This document shows, piece by piece, positions 1-15,599 of a stretch of 64,000 nucleotides of DNA. The first letter of the stretch is position 1; every line of letters begins with the position of its first letter. Source of the DNA: Serinus canaria (lineage: Eukaryota; Chordata; Aves; Passeriformes; Fringillidae); contig NC_066313.1 in the NCBI RefSeq assembly GCF_022539315.1, forward strand, positions 32,339,059-32,403,058, read 5' to 3'. The notes beneath the pieces were generated by a model. It made no database searches and had not been told where the DNA came from. It saw only the letters and a program-made list of their open reading frames with translations. The position numbers and the translations under genes are program-made.

Positions 1-3000
1 CAATGAAGCCTGTGCCAGCATCCTCCACAAGAGATCTTGAATCTCTCTGATGAAATTTGCATGTGGGAAAATTTAATTCATCTGTTTAGTTTCTCCTAAA
101 AGCAACTGAGAACACTATTAGCTGCTATTTAAAATGTCAGCACTTCCCATAACTACCACGCAGTAGTGCCTTGCACTGCCACAGTTTTCCATTGTATTCA
201 ATAATTAAAGCCTGTTAGTGGAAGAAAGATGTTTCTATTTGACATATGTTGACTTTTGCACACTTTCTTTCTTGTGTGTCCTGAGACAGAGCTGTTTGCC
301 AGCTGATCATCACTGCCTGCCAGTGCCTGTCTTCAAATTACATTAGACAGATTTGTGCTTCTGTACCATGTCACAGAGAGTTTTTTTCATATCTCACCCT
401 TGTCAGAGCATATGGCTTTGACCCTGAACCTGTTAAACTAGAGAAACTATGTTGAGTCAACAGTTCTCAAAGTTGTAATCAGGTTAACCAAACACAAGTT
501 CAGTAAAAGAGATTTTGAGCAGCATCATTTACATCTGGGATGATGCTTTATTCTTTCAGAGTCAGCCTTTCATGAATGCTAATGGTCCTCTAGCTGGGAG
601 TAGAGACACTGCTAGTAGTAGGCATATCCCATTGCTTCTTGGAGCATTCTGTAATCATTTGTTATTTCTATATCTCCTGAAAGACCCTGCTTTTACATGA
701 GATTCACATTGGAAGTAATCTGTCCTTTTATGCCCCCAAGGATGCTGATTGCCCGTAGAAAGGTTCAGAAAAGATGGTTGCGCTACAGGGAAGACTTTCT
801 GCTTATGAAGCTCCACTCTGTAATGAGCTATCAACAATGATGAGGCTTGACCAAATTCAGAAATTGTCATAATCCCATTAGTTTGCCTTTCTGGAAGCCC
901 TTAGAAAGAAGAGGATAAAAATCTCGGATTAAATATTCTGGAAAAGCTTTGGTTACTTGGGTGAGGCACAGACCCAAGTCCTTTATGAAGTTCACTCTGG
1001 TCCAAACCAATAGATCACTGTTTCCATTCCACCTCTTATCTGAAAGTGTCATCTCTGATTGCCCTTGTCCCCTCAGGCAGCTCTTCTCTACTTCATTGTG
1101 TAGAAACCATCTCACCACTCCACGAGCATCTGGAACCAGTTATGGTGTGTCTCTGCTCAACCTTGTTCAGACTGGATTCCACACAGGGTCCCTATACCAG
1201 ACACAGCATCAGCAGTTACTAACGCCCCTGATACACACATCTGAGAAACAAACTAAAAACTTTGTTAAACTTTGTTATGACAAAGAACTTTGGCATGAAA
1301 TTTTTAGGCCAGATGTACAAGAATACATAGGTCCCCAGGTGCCACTAATTTCAGCTTAACTCAGGTGGATTTGTGGACCAAAGGCTTGACATCTTACGTA
1401 TTTACAGCTTCCAGATGTTTTTGCATTACAAGAAATCATGGTGTGCTATGTGTTGTCTCACAGCAGCCTCATGGGGTTTCAGTGCAGATGACAAAGGTGT
1501 TTAGGCACTTGTATCTGCAGGAGGCCATCTCCTAAAATCTATAAAATATTTTTGCACATGCCCACTTTTAGTAAAATTTGAGTTCTTACAGTTTGCATGT
1601 GCTTTGGTAAATCCCACTTGCCACATTGCTGGATTATTTATGTACCTTCAAAAATCTTGCCCAAGGATTCCTGGTGTAGCAAGGGTTATAAATCTCTTCA
1701 TGCATATAATTCCACACCTAGATATATAATAGCAAATATCACTGAGTCTTCCACTTTGTTCCAAGCAGATATCACACCCCATTCAACCTTGTAACTCAAG
1801 TCATCATTTGCATCAGTACAAAGAAGGCCAGCTTTTTTTGGTTCACAGGTATGATTTGTCTACTTAATGACATTAACAAAGAGAACTGGCTCTAAATTCA
1901 AATTAGTCAGCCAGTCAAGATGCCTGCTTTGTTTTTGGAAAGGCAAAAATGGTGAACGTTTTCTGACCTAATCATGTGACCATGAAATAGGTGAAAAATG
2001 CTACTTCTGGGACTGATATAATAGTGTCTGTCACTCACTGCACAGGCTCTATAGCACTGGACAATGAGTCAGCATTCCCTGGTAGGGAATGAAGAGCAAG
2101 GGCATAATAATTCTCTTTGACTAGAAGTGGGTCACACATCAAAAGACTTGCCTGAGCAGGGTAAGCCCTCTTTTATAGCCTTCTGGTAGAGATGTTGGAC
2201 CAGTGGTCCTGGGCAAAATCCTGTGGTTTCATCCACTGTACTCTTTTTAAAATTAAATTTCCTGGCTTTTTTATGAAGGAAACATCTTGCCAGGATTTTT
2301 TTTTTTCTTTTCCTCTGTAACTGCAATGCTGTTAACGATTCTGGCAAATATTTCCTCTCTGTATTTTCATTGTTGTCAAATACTTGCAGAATTGCAATTT
2401 TGTAAGTATTAAATGACTTGCACTAGCATTTATGCAGCATTGCTGCCTGTCATCCTTTAAAGTCTCATTCCTGTACTCTTAATCATCATGTATTACTTTA
2501 TTCTGTGAGTACTATTATTACCTGAGTATTACTGCCTGGCTTTTTGCTTTTTTCCAGTCAACTAATTTTTATCTTGAGTTTTAAAGCCTGTCCTGTCTAC
2601 AGCTCAGTAAAATCAATATAACCATTTCCATTGCCACAAGGGCTGCACCATTTTACACTCTTAGAGTTATTGGTTCAGCAGTATGGGGGAGTCTTGTGCA
2701 TGTGTGATGTGTGTGCTCTGTGTTTCTGTGTCACCCAGTACTCCTGTCCTAGTCCTAGGGAGTGGCTTAGAATGAAACAAATAATGTTAGGTTTAATTTT
2801 TTCTGGATCTAGGTTGTTTATTTTTTTTTTTAATTAAAACAAGCATGATTATGTGTTATCTTGTTTAAGTTTCAGCTTCTTTTATCAGATGCCCATGTAG
2901 AATACACAATACAATTAAGCAGAAACCTCATTTTCTCATTTTGTTCTCTCTCACTGTCTGGTAGCTGCTCTTCATTTGGGAACTTCTAAAAAATTTAATT

Positions 3001-6000
3001 AAGGTACAGGTGACATCTTTCAGTTCTTCTGGGAAAAAATAGTATGCCCTAGGAACATCCAATTTCATTCATCTGGCTGTACTGTTTCTATATTTTTTTT
3101 GCTTCTCAGTGTAGTGCTAGACCAACCAGCATTTCTTTGGACAAAGTGTATGGATAAATATTATATGCTTGTTGCAAGTCTTTCCAATTATTCTGTAGAT
3201 CTGCTCTGCTGAAATGTCAAGTTTAAAATAAGGCTGTTGCCTTCCTTTCATTCCCTCTGCCTTGGAAATTTGGCTCAGAAAAGCAGCATTCGTCAATAGA
3301 TTCAGCTGGAGCTGAAGTGCCAAGAGCTTGCAAAGTCTGCTCTTGGCACAGCCAGGTGTGCAGTTGTGAGCAGGGCCCTTCTTCTCCATGCTGAACTTTG
3401 AAGGAGCCTCTGCTGAAATTTGCAGATATGGCTTTGTCCTTTTACTTAATTGCCTCTGCATTTTGAAGTCTGGAGTGAATATTGCCTTGACTGGCAGCAG
3501 TAATCAAAGAGCAGAAAACTTCTCATTTGTGTCTGCATCTACAAAGCTACACCTGCAGAGGCCTCTATCCAGTGGGGGTTTTTTCAGTTTCCAGCATTTC
3601 ATAAAAGAAAGAAATCCACTATTAAAAGTCTGCTATAAAAGATGTTTCTCTTGTGTAAATTGGGGGTACAAAGAAATGTCTATTTAATAGAGATATTGTG
3701 AAGATTAGGTAGTTAAATATTTAAAGATCTTTGAAAGTGTCTGTAATTATATTCAGTGAGTACAGCTTAAATATTTTCTTAGTTCTAACAGGAAACAGAA
3801 ACTCAAAGTGGTTATGTGTAACCTTCTTACAAAGCCACTTTCACTGCTCCCATTCTGTTTTAGACATAATGCATTAATAGCTTTTCCCAGGAAGAATCCC
3901 TGTTTTTCTTTCATTATTTATGACTTATGAAGAGTAATTGATGTCAAATATGTCTGTTGGCTGCTGTCTATTACATTTACCAATTTGGCAGTGATTAATA
4001 AAATATATTTTACTTTAGTGAATAATACAGACTAAATAAAAGGAGAATATAACTAATATTATAAAAAATATGTATTTTTTAAAATTCCCTAGAGCTCTGC
4101 ATTATTCTTTGGTCCCTGATTAAGCTAAATTGTTATCCTTTACTTCTTAGAGCAATGATTTCAATACATGCGTGGGTCAGAGGGTGTTGCCATCATATTG
4201 TATTTGTATTTTCAGTCTCCTCACAAGTCAGAAATTTCAAGTCTTACATTTTTTACATTCATCTCTCACTCTTGCAACTTTTTATCTTTTCATTCTTCCC
4301 TTGTGAAAGCAGATTGGAAATACATTTTTTGCCTTGGTCCCTTATTAGTTTGTGCCCTGCAGTGTCCCTTTTTTTTCTTGTCTGTTCTTAGTAGGTTGCA
4401 TTAACAGTTCAGTACAAACAGCTCTGAGATTATTTTGTGAGTGGCTCTTCTGCGATCATTCTTTCAATGTTTCTCATCATCCAGACCATGCACACATAAA
4501 GCCTTGGGGTTATTTCTTTCCTATAGTGTCTCTTGATTTTTCTTTCTTTTGATGTTTCCTGATAGAAATTGCACACTATCCTTTTCCCTTAGGTCTTTGT
4601 TTTAAAATCCACCTCCTAGGTGGCTTTATTCTACATTCATTCAGTAAAAGCTGTTAACTCTGGGTCTTCTTTTTCCCTCTCTCCATGCAAAATGAGAAAA
4701 TTAGTGAATTCAGATGTAACTCTCCAAGAGGCAGTGATACATCACAATTAAGTGAAATCTGGGAAATATTAATCTTTATAGAATTATAAAAATCTGCTCC
4801 AAGAAATCATATTCTTTCATTTTGTCTCATTATTTGTTTACTGATGTGGCATCTTGCTACAGATCTTGAACACTTAGTGGAACGGTCATAGGGTTTACAA
4901 GCTAAATTTACATCTTTCTATTTCACTGAAGAGGAGAGAGAAGGTGGGATACACTTCTTCAGGGATGATGGGCAAAACTGTCATGGGCACCTTTAGAAAA
5001 GTCGTGATCTCATGACCACTGATCAAAGACACTGCCTTATGGTGGTTTTCTTGTGACTGATTTGTAATTTTTAGTGGTTTTATGTCTGCACCACTCAATC
5101 CAAACTGGCAATAATTGGGCAAATGCAGGCAGAGAAATCAAAGGTGAAATTGTCTTATAAAGTGCTGCTGTTTCAAATCTTTTCCTCTTAATCAATGCTG
5201 AGAGACAGATCAGTGAGGCAGAATGTGGAAACTTAACCCACTTACTGTCTGTTATATTTTGTGGCCATTAGTAATAAACAAGATTAGTAGTAAATTTGTC
5301 CTGGATTCTTAGAGTACTGAGAAAGTACATTTGTATCACAGGGTAAGAACAGCTGGATAATGAGAAACACAGAGATGGGAGCAAATGAGGTGAAGTGTTT
5401 TAGGACCCTACTACTGTGTGAAAGAGATGCAAAAAAGGTCACTTGAAAAAAACCTCAACTTTTCTGTTGCTAGTGCTTGATCCTGAGCTGTTGCTCAAGA
5501 ATGCTTGTTATTCAGTGTAATTTGAATAAGGAAAAAATCTTGCTTTGTCTCACCTGTTTGATTACCTTTTTTTAAAATTCTTGGCATTCTTAGTGGAATC
5601 ATAAACTCCTAGGGTGAAAAGCTTCCTTTTAACTTGCATTTGTTATGCTTTCCTCTGGAAGGTACTGTGGTGTGAATTTGGCAGCTTAGATATTTTATTT
5701 GTGGTGCTGTCTTGGGTTTTTTGATCATTGACATTGATTACATCAATGGCATTTGTGAGGGTGCTCGGTGCTGATCAATTTGTCAGTAACAGAGTGTTAA
5801 TGATGTTATTGTAAAACTCTTTGTTAATTTGGTCAAGATTTCTCCACATATCCCACAGGAGCAGCAGAGGTCTCTGGTTGTTCTCATGGTTTTGTGGGAA
5901 GCTCTGCTTAGAAGAGTTGTTCTGGAGTAAGATGGCTGTATATGTTGTGCGTGTGGCTGTAGTCCTAGAATAAAAGGATGTTTTCCAACAGGTTGGTTTG

Positions 6001-9000
6001 ATGGTTTTTCCAAAAAGCAGCCATGTTGGTGTCACCCAATCTCCTCCACCTTTCTAGGATTTGTCAGGTTTGCAGAGCAGGTGTTGAGTGTGCAGGATGG
6101 GATGGCTACAGGTGTGTGAAACTACATTGCACAGAACTTTCATTCATCTTGGGTCAAATACACTCAGTCTCAGAGCCAGGTGCTTAAATTCTTACAAGCT
6201 GAGAGAGACAATACATGTTCCCTCCTCCATCAATTTATTTGCCTTTCTTAGGGCAGAAATACCCTTTTCCCATGGCACAAGTGCCGTGCAGATACCTCAG
6301 TTGGCTGACTTGTAAAACCAAACTTCATTTAGGAGGCAGAGAAGAGATGAGATTGTAATCCTTCTCCTCCATCAAAGGAGGTGCAAGTAGAATGGGAGAA
6401 AGTAATGGCTGCCATCCTTTTCTCTCACAGCCTTGCAGGAGCTTCCCAGGGCTCAGTCCCATTCCTGAGGTTGCCAAATGGGCTTTCACGTGTCCACGGG
6501 CTTGGCAGTAACTGTAACCTTGCTCTTTAAGTGAGGATGAGAAATGAATATTCTAAATGGGAAGAACTTTCACAATCAATAACAAAAAGTAAGGGTGTTC
6601 TCTCTTTTCTGCTGATGCCATTGATTTGAAAGTCTACTGGTTAGAGGAGAATATGCAGAAAATTGTATCTGGCTTTCCAAATGATTGCTGGAGGTCTAAA
6701 AAGGAGGGAGAAGGATCCGCTTCTCATAAGAGCTGGTTTAAAATGGCAAAAATTTTCATTTAATGAAAATGAACACTATTCATCTATTTAAATATGAAAT
6801 TGATTAGCTAGATCATGTTTCCTATTTTAATTGAGTGATTGTGAATGTGGCCAGTAAGGAGGGAATACTGGTTCAGTTATCTGCAAAGTCATCTTTGAAG
6901 TAAATTCAGACTTTTACCCCTTCAGTTTTCAGGAAGAATTACTATGTTCCCACTTATCTTTCTCATTTGCACCGCCATGGTTTTATTCCAAATTGGGCTG
7001 TGACAAAGTATCACATAATTTGAGGTTTTTTTCCCCAGCCTTCTCAAGTTAATGTAGTTGTGGTTTCTTTGGAAGGTGAGATGTAGGAATCTGGCTGTGG
7101 TGTTTCCAACACATATTAAAGAAAATCAAAAAAAGAAGATTAATTAGGAAACATTTAATATTCTTTGGCTGCCTAAGTCAAGACAACTGTTTAAAAAAGG
7201 AATGATTAAATCCTCTCAAATCCTATTGCAGCTAGTAGGATAACAGAGGGTCACAATAGCATCAGGCAAGATCATCTCAGTATCTTCTGAAGTTTAGTGG
7301 CCAGGAATAAGTACAGAGTGTGCATGGGTTTGACAAGGTCCTTATTTAGCATTTTTAGGATGTTGAATTCCTAATGAATAGCTTTATTTACATAAAATAA
7401 TAAAATAGTATGCTTAATTTTGAATGACCCTTACCATATTCATTCTTTGACAGGTTCTTCTACTCTGGTATTTTTCAGAGTTGAACTTCAGCTATCAGCC
7501 CGCATCCTAGGACCATGACTGACCACTACAGCTGCATCACTTGCACCCTGGCACATTTTGACATCCAGGAGAACTCAATACTTCTGCTATAAAGAATGTG
7601 GACATGAAGACCAGCTTGAATATTTGTGTCCCTGAATGTCTTCCACTTGAGGAAAAACCTATATGCTATTGGATAAGGTCCTGAAATATACTTTAAAAGT
7701 ATCACCAGCAGGAAAAACCCATCATGAAGTGGGAGACAGTCTTCTTGAACATTACTCATTTGAATGATGGAGCTGTGTAGAAGCAGATATTGAGACGATG
7801 CAGCTGACATGTGACAGAGTACCAAATGGATGTCCTGAGAGAAGTCAGTTCTAACTTCCCTAAGTCATCACTACTCTCTTAGTAGGCCATATTTTTTAGG
7901 GAATCACTCAGCCTGTGTATCAGCTTTCCCAGTTCTAAATTCTTTTAAGCTGCATATTTCTTTCAGAGTGAAAATTTGAGACTGTGTAGCCCATGAATTG
8001 CTGTGAAGACATCAAAGCCACATTTCTCACTTTTAAGGGACTGGTGTGGTGGCATACAGGAGTCTAATGTTCCATGCAATTTATGATTTTCCACTTTATT
8101 GAAGAAATAATTCTGTTTGTAGTTTTATGAACAGGCAGTCTTGAATATACAGTACTGCAGGTCACAATTTTATCTATAGGCTGTTCCATCTTATGTGAAG
8201 AAACACTGTATGTTGTTAAAACCCTGATCTCCAAGAGTTTGTAAAAAAAAACCAAACTAATGATGTTTGACTTAAAACGTAATTTTTAATAGTTGAACAT
8301 TTAATATTAAAATTACTTAAAAAAAAAAGGTATAATTTTTGTGCATTAGTGCTTGTCTGACAGACACTGGAAGTATTTCTCCTGAAAGAAGAATACCTTT
8401 AGTCACAAATCTGAGGAAGTGGCTCGCACTGTAGATGGATGGAGACTTTGAGCTTATTTGCACATATTGAAGCTTTTCCAGGTGAAAAGTCCTGACTGAA
8501 ATCTAGGGGGGTCTGTATGTAGAGATTACACCTGTGCCTACCTGCTCATACTAGCAGGAAAAGTGCCCTGTTGATATGTTTGTGTCCACAGGGTAACTCT
8601 GAAACTTTCATCCTCCTTTGTTGCTGATACTGTAGTGGCTGGAGCAGGAGCCTGTAATTCCTAGGTCAGTTCTCAGAGCCCTTGTTGACTTGTTTTGAGC
8701 CCTCAGCAGGACATGTGACTGTTGTGTGTGATTTTCCAGTGTGCCATAGGAGGCGAATTGCATCTAATGTTTGCACTGTGGGACTTCATCCAGTCATGTT
8801 TGTGCACTGCTTGGAGGTTTTTCTGCTGAAGGTGGTAGTACTGTTTCTTCCAATTCCCAGTTCATCTGTGCTGCAAAGTAAGTAAGAGCCTCTTGAGGTC
8901 ACAGTTACTTCCCTAAAATGGTTATTCATCTCCTGGTTGAGATTTAGTGACTCATTTACTGATAGAAGTTTTTGTGAGTGGGTTGTCTTAATAACCTACA

Positions 9001-11330
9001 GGCCTAGAAAAATCCTTTTGCATCTTTGCCAGCCAGTGGTAGATGATATGCATTCCATGTATTTCTATTCAGGTTTTCGCAGGAGAATTCAAAGCTTAGA
9101 AGTGAAACTCCCTTTATTTTCACTCAGCTTTGAAAGACAAGCTGCTACTCTTGGGGAGGTAGGCTGCTCTCCTTGGCCTAGAGAAAGAGCTGTTTGGTTT
9201 CACACTGTACCATAGCAACTGCTTTATTTATGGCAGTGAAGGAGGGACAGAATTTAGAAATGTAAAAAGCTTTGGTTAAATAGGAACACCATTATTTCTG
9301 TTAATTTTTACAGCACTGTAATATCTGTATAAGAACTAGGCTTTGGGACTGTTTCTTTAGAGGAAGAAGAGACTATTTTTTAAAAATGCATGTTTTTAAC
9401 CTTCCTCTCTGCCACTCAAATGAAAGCATACATAATGGCAATGTACAGAAATGAATTATCTGTATTTCAACTTGTGCAATAATTTCCACTGAGACCCTGT
9501 AATGGACTATTTTGAATTTGTAGCAAGGCAATTAGACAAGCACAGTCAATACCCCTAATCATAAAGATGGTTTATGCCTTTATTAGTTTCTAGTCCCATG
9601 CTGAATGTATAGAAATCCTGATAACTTCAGAGGAGAGGCAATGAAGTGAGACTTCTCTCCCTGTTGCTGTCATCCTTGGGGCTGATGAACTGGTCTGAAT
9701 CCTTGTGGGAGCTTGGAAAAACAGCCTCTATCAGGGGTGGGAAAATGAGATGGATACCTTGCTTTTCTTTGTACAGAAATGCTCCATTAGTCCTTTTTGG
9801 TCAGGATTCTGTGTGTGAAGGGATAAATCATAATCATAAAAGGCAAAAGCCATTTGTAACTGAGTACTGTTGAAAAAAAACCAACTGAGTAATGTTGAAA
9901 TAATTAATGTGACTAATCTAGCCCGTCTTAAATCTTCTCCTTATAACAGTAAGGATACCTCAGATGACCCTGTCCAGCAATCCTATAGGTAGGCTCAATC
10001 CTTTAGCCTCAGTGGGTCTCTGCAATGGATGATGCAGATTCCTAGTATCTGTTTCCTCCCAAAGGAATGGACTGGAGGGCAGTATTTAATGTTTGGGTTA
10101 TTATGCTCAAAATCTTGTGCAATGGCCAGAAGCAAGCATGTGATGAATGGAAGTAAAGGCATTGCTAGTATAACTGAAGTCATAAAAGTTCCATTTTTAT
10201 TAGGCTGGATGCAACTGTTTTGTAAAAAATAATCAGTTCCAATAGCTGTGCTTACACTTTTTAGTTTCTACCCCTTTTCCTGGTGTTGTGCTTGCTCTTC
10301 ATCAGCACTAGGGTTTGTGGTTTCAGTCTGGTCATGGTGCTGAGGAGTGCTGCATTTTATGACACATCATTAGCATCTGGAATGGTTTGTTGGGAGGAAT
10401 ATGATGTTTATGTTGATGGTTTCTTCTTATTCCCCTTAGGGTCCACTTCTGGTGTTTTTGTGTTTTATAAGACACTTTTATGCCTTTGCTCATTCTTCGT
10501 TAGCCTGCAGCTCCACGTTGCATCCAAGCAGTCTATATTTGATGTTCTTTTTTTCTGATAGATATTGTTCCTTTGTTTTTTATAAACCCATGTTTGTCCA
10601 GTATTTCCTTTAATTGCCCATGAATGAGTTATTTATGGTGATGGAGTCTCCAGTGCTGGGCTGTGCCCCATTTCTTATCACCCCTGACTGTAATCCTGGA
10701 TGCAATGTCCTGTGTCTCCCTCTCTGAAAGTCTCTGATGTTGTTCCAGGCTTGTATAACTCTATACCACATCCCTGCATAACAGCCATAAATATCTCATT
10801 CCAGATGGACAGTTTGCTTGTTAGTTCTCTCTCTCTGAAACTATAGCTGTACCACATGATGATAAACCTAAGTAAAATAAATCAGCCATGGGCAACCTGG
10901 CCAATTAAATCGCTGTGTCAGCTAAGCCAAATTAAAGTAAAGCTGTAGGCAAGCCAAGAAAAGTTCAGATGGCAAAAGAGACAAAGCTCTGTCCTGAGGC
11001 CTTGAAAACTCAAGACAAAACTAAAGGAATGCTGCTAACGATGGTGGTACCATATTATTACAGGCCTAGATAGTCATGGGTGAATTAAAACTCAGAGCTT
11101 GGGATAAATCTTTCCTTTCTTTAGAGAACTAGAGCCAGGAATTTTGTGGAAAAGGCTGTGGCACACAGGGTTACCTGCAGGAAGAGTGTGTTGTCTCGTT
11201 GGATTGAAGGGCACTTATTTGTCATCTGCCTGTATTTGTCAGTTGTTTCCTCCCCTCTTTCCCACACCAACATTTCCCTCCTGTTGATTAATTTTTTCTA
11301 GATCTGCTCTAAGTGTTGATGTGTTGAAGA
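1..11330. other. Repeat-poor non-coding stretch
   Basis: I see no recognisable exon, RNA gene or transposon here. The longest open frame (949-1359, plus, 136 codons) has low-complexity composition and no domain I know. Small structures only: an 8-bp inverted repeat with a 3-base loop at 2073-2091 (arms CATTCCCT and AGGGAATG), and a near-duplicate of about 19 bases at 9857-9875 and 9882-9900. The base composition is AT-rich with many T runs, as expected of bird intergenic or intronic DNA. Confidence 0.6.
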
Positions 11331-11475
11331 TCATGGAATCACAGAAAGTTTTGTGTTGGAAGAAACTTGAAAGCTCATCTTGTCCCAACCTTTCTGTTGT
11401 GAACAGGGACACCTTTCACTAGACCAGGTTGCTCAGAGCCCCATCCAGCCTGGTTTGAATATTGGCAGGAGTGGG
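11331..11475 (-). repeat. CR1 LINE 3'-end fragment
   Basis: On the plus strand it opens with TCATGGAATCACAGAA, the complement of a CR1 3' terminus. It continues through the conserved CR1 3'UTR text (GGAAGAAACTTGAAAGCTCATC, ACCTTTCACTAGACCAGGTTGC, CCCATCCAGCC). CR1 elements are non-LTR retrotransposons whose copies are usually short and truncated at the 5' end, as this one is. It has no coding capacity. Confidence 0.85.
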
Positions 11476-14400
11476 GCAAGATGTCTGTGATGGACAAGAT
11501 GTCTACAAACATTGAAATCTGGTGGCTGGGTAGAGAAGAAAGGTTGACAATAATTCCCTTCTGCTCCACCATCTCTCCTTTCCAGGAAAGTAGGAACTCT
11601 ATACTTATCCATATTGGCTATGCTACTGCAGTCCAATTGCAGTGGCTAGTCAGAACATTTGTAACTACAGCTTCTTTCTCTGCCAGCAGTTTGGGAATGC
11701 AGCACAGACCAAACATTGCTGGAGAGGAAAAAGTAGTAAAAAAAAAAGTGGGAAAACAGCTGGAGCTGTTGATTGCTGTAGACCTCTGAAGGAAGCCAGG
11801 TCTGGATAGCTCTGTGCCCATAGCACTGTGTGTTTGTGGGTTATAACATGGGGAGCCCCAAAAGGAACTGCTCCATTCAACTACTGCAATGAGAAGTACC
11901 CATCAGTATTAACACTCATCTTTGAACCAAGCTGAGGGTGCTTTGCATTGATCCCTAGATGCTCTCCCACCTCTGCATATTGGTTTCTTTTCCTGTGTTT
12001 CCCAGCCATCTTTATTTCTTCTGTTTCCATATGGGACCTCTTGTCCACCCTGCTGAGATCTGTCACCTGCTTTTCCTGGCCATCTAGAAGAGGCCAATTT
12101 TTGAAGCACCCAGGGCACAAAACAGACTTTGGGAACATAACGGGATTGGTGGTAGAGCTGCCATTATTCATGGCACTGGTAGAGGTGGGTCAGCAAGGAG
12201 AACACACAGTCAGCATTTTGAAGCCTATTAAACAGTGATATTCCATGACATATGATGATACTCACATGAGAGCTCTAAACACCTAGGACCTGGATTTTGC
12301 TCTGTCTACTAATGTCTCTGTCTATAATAATGTGAAATTTTGTCCAGGTTTTTTGGAGATGAACAAACCTGTGGGCTGTTTCTTTATGTCTGCTGCATTT
12401 TAAGCACTAAAGGAAAATCAAAGTTTACAGGCAAATTCTCCCTGAGAGTTGGCATTTAAGGCAGATGTTAGGACATTTTAAAAATGTTTTTTACAGTGAG
12501 GGTAATTGATGGGTCAGCAATGCAGTTCCACTTCCTGAGAGTGGTTTCCCTTTGATTAGGTTAAGCTTTCCAAATAAAATGTTCTGTAAGGTAACATGAG
12601 ACATGTTAAACTTCATGTTATTTGCTTTTGTTAGAAATAGAACAGAAAGTGAAAAGTAGGTTTAAACTTGTCAGAGCTCAGGCTTATGCAGTGCTTAGTA
12701 TATTTCTTGCTATTTCACAGCAGGCTGGTGTGAAGGTCTCTGTTTCTGTCCAGGCAACTGCCATTGAGACTGAATTCTCTAAATGCTACCAAAGAAATAA
12801 ATTCCTAAGTATTTATAGATGTAACAACCAACAAATGCTGTTTCACCCCTTCAGCCTCCTCACTTGCATTTATAAAAGCCTTTTCCCTTTGTGATTGGTG
12901 GGAACTATTGCTCATACCGTGGAATTTTTGCCAACAATTTCAAAAGGAACATGATAGAATCCACGGGAACTGGTTGTACAACCTCAATCACAGTTGTTCC
13001 TCTGGCCCACTACTCTATAAATCCCAAATTCTAGTTAATAGATTTATAAAGCAGAGTGCCACAAGGGACCATTAGCTCATCTGGCTTGATGGCCCATACA
13101 TCACAAGCAATTGCACTTTCTTCAGTACCCTTTACCAAGCCCAGCAGAGTTTACATTTGGATAAAGAATCCTTGCCAAAAAGGCATTCAAGTCTTGGCTT
13201 CAATACATCAAGGTAGAAAGAATCAGCAAATTTTACAGTAGTCTCTATCATTAATGTCTTGGTTAATTACTTTCCTGGGTAAAAGGTATGGCTTATTTCT
13301 GATTTAAAGTTGCCCAGTTACACCTTCCAGACATTGTTTTTTGTCGTGCCTTTGGTAAATTAGAATTTGTTAACACGACCTTATTGTTACCAGGGTCCTT
13401 GCCAAAGAAAAAGCAGTGTTAGAGGAATGACTGTTTAATAGAGTAAATTCTCCTGGTGCCTCTCAGTGTGGCATTTCCATGACAGTCAGTGGTTGTTCTG
13501 GTAAACCTGTGAAAGTTAAAGTAATCCACATGTGGCTGCTGCTTTGCCAGTGGAATACCCAGTATGACATGAAAAAATTGTGTACTCTCAGTTACACATC
13601 TAGAAGGGTTATTTTGCAGAAGAATGAATCCAAATCCTCTGCTGGCTTACTAACGGAATTATTTCAGAAAAGATAATTTCAATTTTCCTGATCTATGATC
13701 CCTGAACTCTGCATACTTTAGTTTTAGCTAGTTTTGTATTTTATACTTCTAGACGAGTCAATGGACTTGCTGAGAATTGGATAATGATTTAGAATGTCCA
13801 TCCAGACTAAGTTGGCCTTCTGCTTCTTTTTGTCAACCTGTTAAAACATCACCATTCCAGTTTCTTCAGTTTCTGCTCTCTTTAGTTCTTGTGAGTCTAT
13901 GACACCAGCCTCTGAGTATGCTTGTTCAGGAAATCTTTGCTAAAATATACGGAATGCAGCGTGAAATTATAATTTTCTTCCCAGGTGGTGATGCATTAAT
14001 ATCAGTGCACCACTGTGGGATTGAGCACTTTAGGTATTTCAAGCAGGATCATTTTAGTGTTTTTAGTCTGTGGTCCTGCTGTTCATCAAATAAATGGCTG
14101 TCACATATAAAGTAAGTTAGACTTTCCTCAGAAGAACTGAATTACTAATCATAAGCTATTACAAATAAAGAGGAACAGTTTATCTCCCAGTGGAGAGAAA
14201 CCACAGATGGGAGGAAATGTAGTTGTTAATATAGCAACAATTCTTGGAATAGCTGAATTGAGAAAAAAAAATAAATGTGGAAAGTAAAACCATTTGCACA
14301 GATTTAAAAGAGTAATCAAACAAAATGGAAGAGAAAAGCAAAGCAAGTATGAAATCAGGAATGATGGGGAAGTGTTACCTACTATCTATTAGAGATGCAC

Positions 14401-15599
14401 TGATCTATTTAGACATGTTCTTTTCAGAATCCAGTGAACAAGAACTTTTTAAAAAGTTGTCTAATTTTTAATTTCCTATTTAATTTTTTTTTTATATTAT
14501 TTTTCTTATTCTGTGTTAATTACTTGGGTGCGAGAGTGGTGTAATTTACAAGATAGCAGGATGATTATGTATTCTTCAGTAAGAACACAGATTGCTGAGT
14601 AAACTTATTCTTGGAAACCAAAATCTATCCTGCTGATCTAATGATGAGGCACTTGTGCTCAAGAATTGTATTTGTATTATTGCCAATGTTATCTTACACA
14701 GGATTATAAGAGCTGCCATGCTGAATCAGTGCAATGTCCTGTGCAGTTCAGTCCTGTACTGAAAAATCAAACAAATAACAATCCTGAGGGAATTGTTTTA
14801 AACAAAAATCTTCTGCTTTGTTTTCCCGAGCCAAGATCTAGATCTCAGCAGTGTCTTGTAGCAGTGAGTTTCACAATCCAGTTCTACCCTGTTTAGATAT
14901 TTTTTGCTCCATTTTGAAAGAACCCACTTCCATTGGCTGAACCTGTGAGAGGCCCATGTGAGTCAAAGAAATCTGACCATGGCTATGTCCACAGACAAAA
15001 GAATATAGTTTTAATTTCAATGAAGTTTCCAGAGGAATTGGGGAACTTACAAAGATATGAATGAACAAAACTTGTATGACTGCTGTCCTTAGTGCTTACA
15101 GGTTTGCCTTGTAGAACAGCACCAGTGGTAGAGGGTTCCCTTCCCTGGAACTGTGAAGTTGTGGTGTTGCTTTCTCTGTGGGATATTTCCTTTTTGGAGT
15201 CAAACAGGAAGTTCTGTCTTTTTGCAGTCTGCTAGGAGAAAGGTGTAGATGTTCTCAAGTCTGTTTCTTTTTTGAGAACCAGCCAATTTAAGGATTTTAC
15301 ATTTGCTCAAAATACCGGCAGCATTCTGAGAAGAGAAGTTGAAATGGGATATCATGACTGATTCAGCCACCATAACATGTGCTGTTGTTGAGCTGGGGGC
15401 TTGCAAATACCCAAACCATATCCCTGTCCCCTCTCCTCTTGGCAGTTCAGCCTGGATAGCTGTGCAGGCAGGTAGTCTGATCCCCAGAAAGGGGAGGAAG
15501 GAAGGGGCAGGGAAAGGGGGAGAGAGAAGGGATGTCCTTGAGAACCGCTAGTCCTTGTTTCCATAAACTGGTCTCCAGCAATCGCCTCTCTCAGACCTA

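Noticed and set aside
949..1359. 136-codon plus-strand frame near the window start
   Set aside because: No domain, no homolog I recognise, and overlapping minus frames of similar quality. Its length is within chance for 64 kb.
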